From Planctomycetota bacterium (lineage in GTDB: Bacteria > Planctomycetota > Planctomycetia > Gemmatales > Gemmataceae): DNA of 64,000 nt. Position numbers and translations under genes: made by a program. The stretch is from the NCBI GenBank assembly GCA_016191165.1, contig JACPPF010000076.1, forward strand, positions 24,419 through 88,418, written 5' to 3'. Below are positions 16,034 to 24,799 of the stretch, one piece after another; the first letter of the stretch is position 1; every line of letters begins with the position of its first letter. The notes under the pieces are model-generated. The model saw only the letters and a list, made by a program, of their open reading frames with translations, was not told the origin of the DNA and searched no databases.

Positions 16034-17590
16034 CTAGCTTCCGCTCCCCGACCCCCTCGGCGTCGGTTCGCGGCCATCGGTCCACGGGCCTTCGAGGCGC
16101 TGGTAAGCGGGCGGTTCGAGAAGGCTGCCGCGGGTGCCGCCGGTCCAGCCGATGACCTGCGTCGGCCGGCCGCGCTGGTGGCTGCGGCGTTCCAGGCGGG
16201 TGGCCCAGCTTGAATCGCCGACCACGGCGCGGCGGCGTTCGCGATCCCAGAACAAGACCTGGCCTTGACGGTAGCTTTGCACGCCCATGTTCACAGTCGT
16301 GAACGCGGCGGCGCCGAGTTCCGGGGTGGAGAACGTTTCGCGATTGCGAGCGCGGACACACGAGAGGAAGTTTTCCCAGAGGGGTTGCGTGGCATCGCCC
16401 TCGGACATACCGTTGCCATGCCAGACGCTGTCGCGCCGTGCCGGCTGTCCGGCGATCGGGCGGTTCGTGGCTGCCTGGGGGATGATTTCGTAGCCCCAGT
16501 CGCGCGCCGGGCGGCCGTCACGCATCACCTCGCGGCTGCCGAACTTCATCGTCCCGGTGTGTCCGCGGATGACCTCTTCGATCGGATGATCGTTAATCAT
16601 CGTCGCGGTGATGAGAAGCTGACAGCCCTCGTCGTAGTCGGCGACGATGGTGGCGACATCGGGCACATCGCGTCCATCGTACTCCAGGTAGATGCCGCCG
16701 CCGCCGACCACGCGAGCCGGATAGCGCACGCCCATCGCCGAGATCAGACGCGTGACCCGGTGTACGAACAAATCCGTAAACATGCCGCCGCCGAAGTTCC
16801 AGTAGCAACGCCACTGGGCGAAGATCGCCCGGTCGAACGGCATGTCCGGCGCGAGCGGCACGCCCTCCTCGACCGAAAAGCGATTGCCCAGAAACATGGT
16901 CCAGTCGATGGTGCGCGGGTTCATGTCCTGCGTGAGTGGGTAGTAGCGCCACTGGCCGACGGTCGAGTTGCGGTAGTAGCTGGTCTGAGCCTGGCACACA
17001 TGGCCGATGTCGCCGCGGCGGATCATCTCGTTGGCGCGGCGCAGGCTCGGATCGGCCATCCACTGCACGCCCACTTGCATCACCACGTTGTTGCGCCGCA
17101 CCGCATCGACGACGGCGTGGGCCTCAAAGATCGTCTTCGTCATCGGTTTCTCGCAATAGACATGCTTCCCCGCGTTGGCGGCGTCGATCGTCATGCGCGC
17201 ATGCCAGTGGTCCGGCGTCGCGATGCAGACGGCATCGACCTCGCGCAGGCCCAGAATGCGGCGATAGTCTTTGTTCACGTGAACGCGATCGTCCACGTTC
17301 AACCCGCAGCGGCGGGCCGAGGGATAAAGCCCCCGGCCATTACCGCGCCCGAGTTGGGGATTGCCGTCCCACACATCGCAACACGCGACCGGCCGCACCG
17401 AGTTGGCATTGGCTCGTTGCATGGCGAGAATCACATCGATATGCTGCTGGCAGCGCCCGCCGACGCCGAGAAAGGCGACGTTGATGCGCTGGTTGGCGCC
17501 CTGGGCCTGGGCGTACGTCTTGGCGTCAAGCGCCATCGCGGTGGTGGCGGCAGTCGCAGCAGTGGTTTTCAGGAACGTACGGCGTTTCAT
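16034..17590 (-). CDS. Secreted Gfo/Idh/MocA-family oxidoreductase
   Basis: 518 residues. A twin-arginine signal (MKRRTFLKTTAATAATT) indicates export of the folded, cofactor-loaded enzyme. The Rossmann fold begins INVAFLGVGGR (36-47) and the catalytic Lys lies in CEKPM (147-149), as in NAD(P)-dependent sugar or inositol dehydrogenases. Residues 230-410 form the usual C-terminal beta domain (FGGGMFTDLFVHRVTRL). Planctomycetes carry many such exported paralogues; the substrate is unknown. The extreme C-terminus (REPTPRGSGSGS) is low complexity. A GGAGA-type ribosome site precedes the ATG. Confidence 0.9.
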   Translation of the reverse strand: MKRRTFLKTTAATAATTAMALDAKTYAQAQGANQRINVAFLGVGGRCQQHIDVILAMQRANANSVRPVACCDVWDGNPQLGRGNGRGLYPSARRCGLNVDDRVHVNKDYRRILGLREVDAVCIATPDHWHARMTIDAANAGKHVYCEKPMTKTIFEAHAVVDAVRRNNVVMQVGVQWMADPSLRRANEMIRRGDIGHVCQAQTSYYRNSTVGQWRYYPLTQDMNPRTIDWTMFLGNRFSVEEGVPLAPDMPFDRAIFAQWRCYWNFGGGMFTDLFVHRVTRLISAMGVRYPARVVGGGGIYLEYDGRDVPDVATIVADYDEGCQLLITATMINDHPIEEVIRGHTGTMKFGSREVMRDGRPARDWGYEIIPQAATNRPIAGQPARRDSVWHGNGMSEGDATQPLWENFLSCVRARNRETFSTPELGAAAFTTVNMGVQSYRQGQVLFWDRERRRAVVGDSSWATRLERRSHQRGRPTQVIGWTGGTRGSLLEPPAYQRLEGPWTDGREPTPRGSGSGS

Positions 17591-17968
17591 GAGAGGTCTC
17601 CTTTAGGTGGAATGCGGATGTCCCTATTGTGCCCGAAACGGCGGCGGTTGACAAACGGAATTATCGGAAAACCCCTCGAACAATTGGCAAAGCTTGAGCG
17701 ATGCCTTTGGACGCTTACCTCCGCGCGAACGCCAACGTCGCGTTTTTGTCAGCCGGCATCGGCGGAGGTTATTCGGAGGGGTTTTTCACGACGGCCGAGG
17801 CCGACACCGCCGTCGATCGCGCCAGGCAAAATTGGGGTTCTCACCAGCTGACCAGCCCGGGTTCCGCTCATGCCGGCCAAGGATGATTCGGATCACTCCT
17901 GCCCGCCCTCGCGTGTTTTCATTAGACTGACTCTTCCCCCTGAATTCCCCACCGGCTGGAATCCGAAC
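17591..17968. other. Divergent intergenic region
   Basis: Lies between the minus-strand oxidoreductase and the plus-strand BNR gene, so both promoters should be here. A 61-codon plus-strand frame (17701-17886) has no homology I recognise and no ribosome site, and was not called. I see no strong consensus promoter or repeat. Confidence 0.5.
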
Positions 17969-20632
17969 ATGAAGCGTTTCATCTGGTTTTGCGCGTTCGT
18001 TTCTTGCTCTTCCCCATTGGCTTCCGCTCAGGAAGCCGGCTTGCCGCAGTTCCTGCACGCGCTGAAGCCGCGCTGCATTGGGCCGGCGAACATGAGCGGG
18101 CGCATTACCGAGGTTGCGGTCTACGAGAAAGAGCCTCGGATCATGTACGTTGCCAGCGCCACCGGCGGCCTGTGGAAGACGATCAACAACGGGACGACCT
18201 TCCGCCCGGTATTCGAGCGGGGCGCGACCGTCTCGCTTGGCGCCGTCGCGGTTTGCCAGTCCAACCCCGACCTCGTCTGGCTCGGCACCGGCGAAGCCAA
18301 CGCCCGCAACAGCGTCTCCTGGGGCGACGGGGTCTACAAATCGACGGACGGTGGCAAGTCCTGGCAGCACATGGGCCTCAAGGCGACCGAACACATTGGG
18401 CGAATCGTCATTCATCCTACGAACCCCGACATCGTCTATGTCGCCGCCCTGGGCAAACTCTGGGGACCCAACCTGGAACGCGGCGTCTTCAAGACCAGCG
18501 ACGCCGGCAAAACCTGGCAGCACGTCCTCGCGCTCAACGCTGATACCGGCTGTATCGATCTGGCCATCGACCCCGCGGACCCGGATCTCCTTTATGCGGC
18601 CATGTATCACGTTCGCCGCGATGCCTTTTCGGGTGGAAATCCCGTGAAACAGACCGGGCCTGGCAGCGGGTTGTACAAGACCACCGACGGGGGTAAATCC
18701 TGGGCCAGGATGGCCGGCGGGTTGCCCAATCGCCCGCTCGGCCGATGTGGTTTCAGCATCTGGCGCAAAAACCCGAACGTCGTTTTTGCCGTTGTGCAGA
18801 CCGACAACACAACTGTCACCACTCAGGGCCAGGCCGCCAACAAGAAGAAAACCACCATCGACGCCGGTGGCATTTTCCGCTCCGACGACAAGGGCAAAAC
18901 CTGGAGGCATCTCAACTCGCTCGTGCCGCGGCCATTCTATTACGGCCAGATTCGCGTCGATCCCAGCGATGAGAAAAGGCTTTATGTTCTTGGCATTCAG
19001 CTTCATGTTTCCAACGACGGAGGGAAGAAGTTTCTTCCGGGCAACTACGCCAAGGGAACTCACGTCGATTATCACGCCCTGTGGATCAATCCCGCAGCGA
19101 CTTATCACCTCGTGCTCGGTTGCGACGGCGGTCTGAACTTTTCCTACGACCGCGGCATCACCTGGCAGCATCTCAAGAACTTACCCGTCGCCCAGTTCTA
19201 CGCCGTCGGCGTCGATCGCGGCAACCCTTACCGCGTCTATGGCGGTCTGCAAGACAACGGTTCCTGGGGCGGACCGAGCACCACGCGCGAGGCCAGCGGC
19301 ATCGCGCTGGCGCGGTGGTTCAATATCCTCGGCTTCGACGGCTACTACTGTTGCGTTCATCCCAAGGATAACGACATCGTCTATTGCGAAGGGCAATACG
19401 GCATCCTGCGCCGCAACCACATCCGCACCGGAAAAAGCGTTGACATCAAGCCGCGCCTGGATTCCGAGGATGCTGCCACCAACATCGTTCCGCCGCCGGA
19501 AAAAAACACGCCCGACTTCCGCTTCAACTGGTCTAGCCCCATTCTGCAGTCTCCCTATGCCGAGGACGCGATTTTCTACGCCGGAAACTTCGTGTTCGCC
19601 AGCCCTGATCGCGGCAAGACCTGGCAGGTTGTCAGTCCCGATCTCACTCGCGGCAAACCCGGGCCCAACGAGCATCGCGGGCACACGATCACCACGCTTG
19701 CGGCGTCGCCGCCATCGGCTTCACCTCTCCCTTCTCGAAAGAACCGGCCGCAGACAGAGGTTGTCCTCTACGCTGGGACCGATGACGGCAAAGTCTGGGT
19801 CTGCAAGGACTGGAACCGCAAAGTTTGGACCGACCTCTCCAACGCCATCCCCAACGTGCCGCAAGACCGCTGGATCACCCGGCTTGAAACCTCGCGTTTT
19901 GCCAGGGGGACCGTCTACTTGACGATCGATCGCCATCGCAACGACGACCGCAAGCCCTACGTGTTCAAAAGCACCGACCACGGCCATAACTGGATCTCCA
20001 TCGCGAACAATTTGCCTGACGACGGCCCGGTGCAGGTCATCCGCGAGGATCCCGTCAACAAGTACGTGCTTTACGTCGGCACCGAGCTGGGCCTGTTCAT
20101 CTCGTCGGATGCAGGCAAAACCTGGCATAAGCAAAAACACCTGCCAACGGTCCCGGTCCACGATCTCGTCATCCATCCCGATGCCCGCGAGCTGGTGATC
20201 GGCACGCATGGCCGGGCCATCTGGGTCATGGATGTGCTGCCGCTTCAGGAACTGAACACGAAGGCGCTTGCCACGGATGTCGCCTTTTTGAAGACGCGGC
20301 CTGCGCTGGCATACCGCAAGCAGATTCGGCAGAAATTACCCGCCAATGCTTTCCACGGCGAAAACGCGCCCTATGGCGCCGGTTTCTATTTCCATTTGCG
20401 AGAGAAACCCGCGCAGGCGCCGACGTTGGCCGTCATCGATAAGGATGGCAAGAAGGTGGTTGAATTGAAGGGCGCGGCCACCGCCGGACTGCAGCGACTG
20501 ACGTGGAGCCTGAACTTGCCCAATACCAAGGCCGGGGCCTTCCGGCCAGTACCGGCGGGAACCTACACTGCCGTATTGACTGTCGGCGGTGCGGCGCATC
20601 GACAACCGTTTCGCGTCGATGTGGACGATTGA
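17969..20632 (+). CDS. Secreted BNR/sortilin-like beta-propeller protein
   Basis: 887 residues with a signal peptide (MKRFIWFCAFVSCSSPLASA). BNR/Asp-box repeats are spread through the sequence: STDGGKSWQ, TSDAGKTWQ, TTDGGKSWAR, SDDKGKTWR, SPDRGKTWQ, STDHGHNWIS, SSDAGKTWH. They form one or more VPS10/sortilin- or glycosidase-like propellers. The C-terminal 130 residues (KLPANAFHGENAPYGAGFYF, then LPNTKAGAFRPVPAGTYTAV) are an Ig/Fn3-like beta domain common at the end of this protein type. ATG 17969 fits the signal peptide; an upstream in-frame ATG at 17870 does not. Cell-surface binding or turnover of glycans or proteins is plausible; no catalytic site is evident. Confidence 0.88.
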   Translation: MKRFIWFCAFVSCSSPLASAQEAGLPQFLHALKPRCIGPANMSGRITEVAVYEKEPRIMYVASATGGLWKTINNGTTFRPVFERGATVSLGAVAVCQSNPDLVWLGTGEANARNSVSWGDGVYKSTDGGKSWQHMGLKATEHIGRIVIHPTNPDIVYVAALGKLWGPNLERGVFKTSDAGKTWQHVLALNADTGCIDLAIDPADPDLLYAAMYHVRRDAFSGGNPVKQTGPGSGLYKTTDGGKSWARMAGGLPNRPLGRCGFSIWRKNPNVVFAVVQTDNTTVTTQGQAANKKKTTIDAGGIFRSDDKGKTWRHLNSLVPRPFYYGQIRVDPSDEKRLYVLGIQLHVSNDGGKKFLPGNYAKGTHVDYHALWINPAATYHLVLGCDGGLNFSYDRGITWQHLKNLPVAQFYAVGVDRGNPYRVYGGLQDNGSWGGPSTTREASGIALARWFNILGFDGYYCCVHPKDNDIVYCEGQYGILRRNHIRTGKSVDIKPRLDSEDAATNIVPPPEKNTPDFRFNWSSPILQSPYAEDAIFYAGNFVFASPDRGKTWQVVSPDLTRGKPGPNEHRGHTITTLAASPPSASPLPSRKNRPQTEVVLYAGTDDGKVWVCKDWNRKVWTDLSNAIPNVPQDRWITRLETSRFARGTVYLTIDRHRNDDRKPYVFKSTDHGHNWISIANNLPDDGPVQVIREDPVNKYVLYVGTELGLFISSDAGKTWHKQKHLPTVPVHDLVIHPDARELVIGTHGRAIWVMDVLPLQELNTKALATDVAFLKTRPALAYRKQIRQKLPANAFHGENAPYGAGFYFHLREKPAQAPTLAVIDKDGKKVVELKGAATAGLQRLTWSLNLPNTKAGAFRPVPAGTYTAVLTVGGAAHRQPFRVDVDD

Positions 20633-20641
20633 AATGCTCGT

Positions 20642-20752
20642 TTTGCCGCAAAACCGTTCGTCGAAGAGCCCTTGACCAGCCCCCAGCGCAAGCTGGGGGT
20701 TTTGGGGGGCTGCCCAAACCCCCACGCTTGGGCGTGGGGCTGGTTACCCATC
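20642..20752. repeat. Truncated copy of the MITE-like palindrome (sibling of 28861-28982)
   Basis: The left 60 bp (GCCGCAAAACCGTTCGTCGA, then CCTTGACCAGCCCCCAGCGC) match the left part of the element at 28861. The centre holds CCCCCAGC/GCTGGGGG and CCCCCACGC/GCGTGGGG hairpins. The right terminal repeat is missing. It lies immediately before the M42 peptidase gene. Confidence 0.75.
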
Positions 20753-20764
20753 AGAAGGACAAAC

Positions 20765-21823
20765 ATGCACGACGCCTCCTACCGGTTCCTGAAATCCCTC
20801 CTCACGACGCCCAGCCCGTCAGGGTATGAGCAGCGCATCCAGGAGGTAGTACGTGTCTGGGCCAGGCCGCTCGCGGATGACGTGCGAACCGATCTGCATG
20901 GCAACGTCATCGCCGCCATCAACCCGACGGGCTCGCCCCGCATCATGCTTGCCGGGCATTGCGATCAGCTCGCCCTCATGGTGCAGCACATCGATTCCGA
21001 TGGTTTCCTCTATGTTCAGCCAATGGGTGGCTGGGACATGCAGATACTCCTGGGGCATCGCCTGAGCGTCTGGTCCAGGACTGGGCCAATAACCGGCGTC
21101 GTCTCGCGCAAGGCGCCGCACATCCTGACGGCCGATGAGCGCAAGAAAATCCCGGAGTTCGTGGACATCTGGATCGACATCGGCGCCAGGGATCGCGCGG
21201 AGGCGGAGACGCTCGTCGCGCTTGGCGACACGATTACCGTCGAGCTATCTTGCCAGGAAATGCGCAACGGCTTGCTGACCTCTCCCGGCTGCGACGACAA
21301 GGTTGGCGTCTGGACAGTCATGGAGACCTTGCGTTTGCTACACGGCAGGCCGCTGCAAGCAGCGGTGTTTTGCGTTTCGACCGTTCAGGAAGAGATCGGT
21401 CTGCGCGGAGCGCACACGAGCGCTTACGGCATCCACCCGACGGTCGGCATTGCCGTCGATGTCACCCATGCCACCGACACGCCGGGAAATGAAAAGAAAC
21501 AGCTAGGTGAAACCAAGCTCAACGCGGGCCCGGTGGTCTTTCGCGGTCCGAACATCAACCCGCACGTTCATGAACGTCTCGCCGCGATAGCGAAGGAAAA
21601 GGAGATCACGATTCAGACGCGCGGGGCGGCGAAGGCGACCGGCACGGACGCCAACGCCATTCAGCTCGCGCGCGCGGGCGTCGCCGCCGGCCTGGTCAGC
21701 ATCCCGAATCGGTACATGCACAGCCCGGTCGAAGTCGTTGGCCTGACGGACCTGGATAGCGCCGCCCGTCTGCTTGCGGAGTTTTGCCTGAGTGTGACCG
21801 AGGAGATGAGCTGGATTCCTTGA
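20765..21823 (+). CDS. M42-family metallo-aminopeptidase
   Basis: 352 residues; typical length. The two-zinc site of M42 enzymes is visible: His65/Asp67 in AGHCDQ, Asp177 in GCDDKVG, catalytic Glu209 and Glu210 in VQEEIGLRG, Asp232 in VDVTHATD, and His319 in NRYMHSP. M42 peptidases (glutamyl aminopeptidase, TET peptidase, some cellulase-like CelM) assemble into large hollow complexes that remove N-terminal residues from peptides in the cytoplasm. No signal peptide. ATG 20765 comes just after a palindrome; upstream in-frame codons are repeat sequence and excluded. Confidence 0.92.
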   Translation: MHDASYRFLKSLLTTPSPSGYEQRIQEVVRVWARPLADDVRTDLHGNVIAAINPTGSPRIMLAGHCDQLALMVQHIDSDGFLYVQPMGGWDMQILLGHRLSVWSRTGPITGVVSRKAPHILTADERKKIPEFVDIWIDIGARDRAEAETLVALGDTITVELSCQEMRNGLLTSPGCDDKVGVWTVMETLRLLHGRPLQAAVFCVSTVQEEIGLRGAHTSAYGIHPTVGIAVDVTHATDTPGNEKKQLGETKLNAGPVVFRGPNINPHVHERLAAIAKEKEITIQTRGAAKATGTDANAIQLARAGVAAGLVSIPNRYMHSPVEVVGLTDLDSAARLLAEFCLSVTEEMSWIP

Positions 21824-21863
21824 CCGCCGGGAGGCGTGGCAGCGCGAAACCGCAATCGGAAAA

Positions 21864-22376
21864 TCATTTCTTGCCGAGCCGTCGCTTTTCCGCGAAGAAC
21901 TCCGACAGGATCGCCGCGCACTCGTCCGCGCGAACCCCGGCGACGACCTTGGCGCGATGGTTGAGGCGTGGATCGCTGGTGATTCGATACAGTGTATCGC
22001 AGGCGCCTGCCTTGGAATCGGCGGCGCCATACACGACCATCGGCAGGCGCGCCAGCACGACGGCGCCGGCGCACATCGGGCACGGTTCGAGCGTCACGTA
22101 AAGGACGCAGTTTTCCAGCCGCCACGATTGCAACGCCGCCGCCGCCTGCGTGATGGCGACCATCTCGGCATGAGCGGTTGGGTCCTTGAGCATTTCGCGC
22201 TGGTTATGGGCGCTGGCGATGACGCCGCGCTCCAGCGAGACGATGATGCAGCCGATCGGCACCTCGTCCTCGTCCTGGGCTGCGCGCGCCTCGTCGAGCG
22301 CCATGGCCATGTGCTCGACATGAAACGGATGTCGCGGGTCGGTCATCGGCAGGTCAAAGGGGGACAGGTCGAACAT
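21864..22376 (-). CDS. tadA: tRNA-specific adenosine deaminase TadA (or related nucleoside deaminase)
   Basis: About 170 residues of the zinc cytidine-deaminase fold. Zn and catalytic residues: His69-Ala-Glu71 in TAHAEM and Cys99/Cys102 in EPCPMCAGA. TadA converts A34 to inosine in tRNA-Arg(ACG), and the length, the [15 protein letters not shown] loop and [12 protein letters not shown] fit TadA better than guanine deaminase. The start is uncertain: an in-frame ATG at 22412 lies within a palindrome; 22376 or 22346 are more credible, and 22346 gives the closest match to the family N-terminus. Confidence 0.88.
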   Translation of the reverse strand: MFDLSPFDLPMTDPRHPFHVEHMAMALDEARAAQDEDEVPIGCIIVSLERGVIASAHNQREMLKDPTAHAEMVAITQAAAALQSWRLENCVLYVTLEPCPMCAGAVVLARLPMVVYGAADSKAGACDTLYRITSDPRLNHRAKVVAGVRADECAAILSEFFAEKRRLGKK

Positions 22377-22396
22377 CGGTTGTTTGGCATCGTTTA

Positions 22397-22434
22397 CGTT
22401 TAGCGCTCGCATGGCGCTGCGCGAGCGCTAAACG
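22397..22434. repeat. Palindrome, TTTAGCGCTCGC family
   Basis: Arms 22397-22410 and 22421-22434 (14 bp, perfect) around a 10-nt loop; same core and loop length as 12975-13026. It lies between the deaminase and oligopeptidase genes. Confidence 0.8.
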
Positions 22435-22443
22435 CATCATCGT

Positions 22444-24585
22444 CTATTGCATACCCAGTTGTGAGAACACGAAGGTCCAGATATCGGTCTGCTCATCGAG
22501 GATGAGCCCGCGCGGCTTGCCGGCGCCGTGCCCCGCGCGCGTTTCCTGGCGCAATAGGATCGGCCCGGTCCCGCTGGTCGCGGCTTGCATCCGGGCGGCC
22601 ATCTTGCGCGCGTGCAGTGGATCGACCCGGCTATCCGACGCCGCCGTCGTGATCAGCATGGCGGGATAGGCCGTACCCCCGTAAACCTTTTGGTAGGGGG
22701 AATAAGCGTAAATCCATTTAAAGTCTTTTTTCTTATCCGCGTTGCCGTATTCCGGAATCCAGAGTCGGGCGATCAGGAACTTGTGGTAGCGCGTCATGTC
22801 CAGAAGCGGGACCTGGCAGACGACACAGCGGAACAGGTCGGGCCGTTGCGTGGTGACGGCGCCCATCAGCAGCCCGCCGTTGGACCCGCCTTGAATGGCG
22901 AGTTTTTCCTTGCGCGTCACCTTGTTGGCGATCAGCCACTCGGCCGCGGCGATGAAATCGTCGAAGGTGTTTTGTTTCTTGTCCAACATTCCGGCGCGGT
23001 GCCAGTCCTCGCCGTATTCACCGCCGCCACGCAGGTTGGCGACGGCGAGCACACCACCTTTTTCGAGGAAGGGAAAACGCGTCGTTGCGAAGGTCGGCGT
23101 CAGACTAATGTTGAACCCGCCGTAGCCATAGAGCAGCGTCGGGTTCATACCGTCTTTCTTGAGGCCTTTTTTGTACGTCAAGAACATCGGCACCACGGTC
23201 CCGTCTTTTGATTTGTACTTCACTTGTTCGACGATGTAATCCCCGGCCTTGACCTCAGTCTTGACTCGGCCCCAGAGGTGTTGCTTGCGCGTTTTGAGGT
23301 CGATGTGATAAATGCTGGGCGCGACCGCAAAGGATTGGAAGGAATAAAACAATTCGTCGCCGTCGGCTTCTCCGCTGAGGCCGGCGATCGAGCCCAGGGC
23401 CGGGAGTTTCACGGTCTCTAGCCGTTTGCCGGCGCGATCCAGAATTTGCAACCGTCCGGTGGCGTCGTGCATGTACTCGGCAATCAAATGGTCGCCGATG
23501 GCCGCGACCGCTTCGAGCTTGTCCTTTTGCTCGGGGACGATTTCCTTCCAGTTGGCGCGATTTGTCCAGTCCTTGGCTGGAATCTTCGCATCGAGGCGAT
23601 AGAGCCGATAGCGCGGGGCGCCCAGGTTGGTGTGGATGTAAAACCCGTCGTTGCGAGGAATCACGTCGAAGAGCGCCGGCGTTTTTTCGGCAAGGGGATG
23701 AAAAACTCCATCACCCGGCCCGGCACGCGATGTGGAAACATTGGCGATGTAGACCTCGGACTTTGCCCAGCCCTGGTGCATGGTGACCGCCAGCCATTTG
23801 CCATCGGGGGAGAGCGCGATGGTGGGCCAGTCCTCCGGATTGCGGCCCTTACCGAAAACCTTGGGCTCGTCCTTCGGATCGCGGCCGATCATGTGGAGGT
23901 AGACGTGGCGGTGGTATTTCTCCTCCCCCTTCGGCACGCTGCCGGCGGCGGGATAGCGCGTGTAGTAGAACCCGCTCTGATCGGGGAGCCAGGCCAGCGA
24001 GCAAGCGCGCGTGCGTTCGATCTTGTCGGGTAGGTCTTTACCCGTATCGACATTGCGGATGTAAAGCGTGGAGATTTCGCTGCCATCGCGGGACAGGCCA
24101 TAGGCGAGCAGTTTTCCGTCGCGGCTCGGGAACCACCAGTCCAGGGCGACGGTCCCGTCCTTGGCCAGCGCGTTGATGTCGATCAGCACGCGATCCTTCC
24201 CCTTGAGACCATCCCTTACGTAGAGCGTGGGCTGGTTCTGGGTGCCCTCGCGTTTGGTGTAGAAGTAGCGGCCCTTGCGAGGCCTGGGCGTGCCGAGGGC
24301 GCCGATCTCCAGGAAGGCGCCGAGCCGTTCGCGAATCTTGGCACGCCCGGGAACCCTGGCGAGAACGGACTGGGTGAACTTGTTCTGCTGTTCGACCCAG
24401 GCCTGCGTTTCTTTGCTATTGCCATCCTCCAGCCAGCGATAGGGATCGACGATGCGGACGCCGTGGAGGAGATCGAATACGAACGCTTTTTTCGTCGGCG
24501 GGTAGTTCCATGACTTGGAACTTTGAGCGAGCGAAACGGTGTGAGCCACGGTCAACGCCACTCCGATGGTTAACAGCCAGCGCAT
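22444..24585 (-). CDS. Secreted prolyl oligopeptidase family protein (S9A)
   Basis: 713 residues with a signal peptide (MRWLLTIGVALTVAHTVSLA) and ribosome site CGGAGG before ATG 24585. The N-terminal seven-bladed propeller covers about 70-420 (DPYRWLEDGNSKETQAWVEQQ is the family entry motif). The alpha/beta hydrolase triad is Ser568 in GGSNGG, Asp651 in SDSRVD and His686 in GHGAG. The FNISLTPTF and GGGEYGEDWHRAG strings also match. S9A enzymes cut short peptides after proline; this one would work outside the cytoplasm, perhaps in nutrient peptide use together with exported peptidases. Confidence 0.93.
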   Translation of the reverse strand: MRWLLTIGVALTVAHTVSLAQSSKSWNYPPTKKAFVFDLLHGVRIVDPYRWLEDGNSKETQAWVEQQNKFTQSVLARVPGRAKIRERLGAFLEIGALGTPRPRKGRYFYTKREGTQNQPTLYVRDGLKGKDRVLIDINALAKDGTVALDWWFPSRDGKLLAYGLSRDGSEISTLYIRNVDTGKDLPDKIERTRACSLAWLPDQSGFYYTRYPAAGSVPKGEEKYHRHVYLHMIGRDPKDEPKVFGKGRNPEDWPTIALSPDGKWLAVTMHQGWAKSEVYIANVSTSRAGPGDGVFHPLAEKTPALFDVIPRNDGFYIHTNLGAPRYRLYRLDAKIPAKDWTNRANWKEIVPEQKDKLEAVAAIGDHLIAEYMHDATGRLQILDRAGKRLETVKLPALGSIAGLSGEADGDELFYSFQSFAVAPSIYHIDLKTRKQHLWGRVKTEVKAGDYIVEQVKYKSKDGTVVPMFLTYKKGLKKDGMNPTLLYGYGGFNISLTPTFATTRFPFLEKGGVLAVANLRGGGEYGEDWHRAGMLDKKQNTFDDFIAAAEWLIANKVTRKEKLAIQGGSNGGLLMGAVTTQRPDLFRCVVCQVPLLDMTRYHKFLIARLWIPEYGNADKKKDFKWIYAYSPYQKVYGGTAYPAMLITTAASDSRVDPLHARKMAARMQAATSGTGPILLRQETRAGHGAGKPRGLILDEQTDIWTFVFSQLGMQ

Positions 24586-24670
24586 GGATACAAACCTCCG
24601 CGGGCGCCCGGGTTGTCGGAATGGTATTGATGTAGCAATCGCATCGTGGGTCGGCGATGGATGACGGCTG

Positions 24671-24711
24671 GCGGCGTGGTGTTCGCGCGGCGGCGTGCGA
24701 ACGCCACACCG
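24671..24711. repeat. Imperfect palindrome related to 11212-11269
   Basis: Segments GGCGTGGTGTTCGCGC and GTGCGAACGCCACACC pair with three mismatches. The sequence GCGAACGCCACACCGCAAAC resembles the arm of the element at 11212. Confidence 0.5.
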
Positions 24712-24799
24712 CAAACGGTTGAACCGGACGCATCCTGGCGGCCGCGCGTCCGGTGGCAAGGTAGTTGATTAATGCCAGTGGGCTTTTTCTGAAAGATTC

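Noticed and set aside
17701..17886. 61-codon frame MPLDAYLRANANV... in the intergenic region
   Set aside because: No ribosome site, no recognisable family, and it runs into repeat-like sequence at the end.
17786..19171. Long open frame antisense to the BNR gene
   Set aside because: Shadow of the sense frame with its Asp-box repeats; no independent evidence of coding.
19720..19760. Possible CCTCTCCC element inside the BNR gene
   Set aside because: Only one short arm resembles the repeat; no inverted partner.
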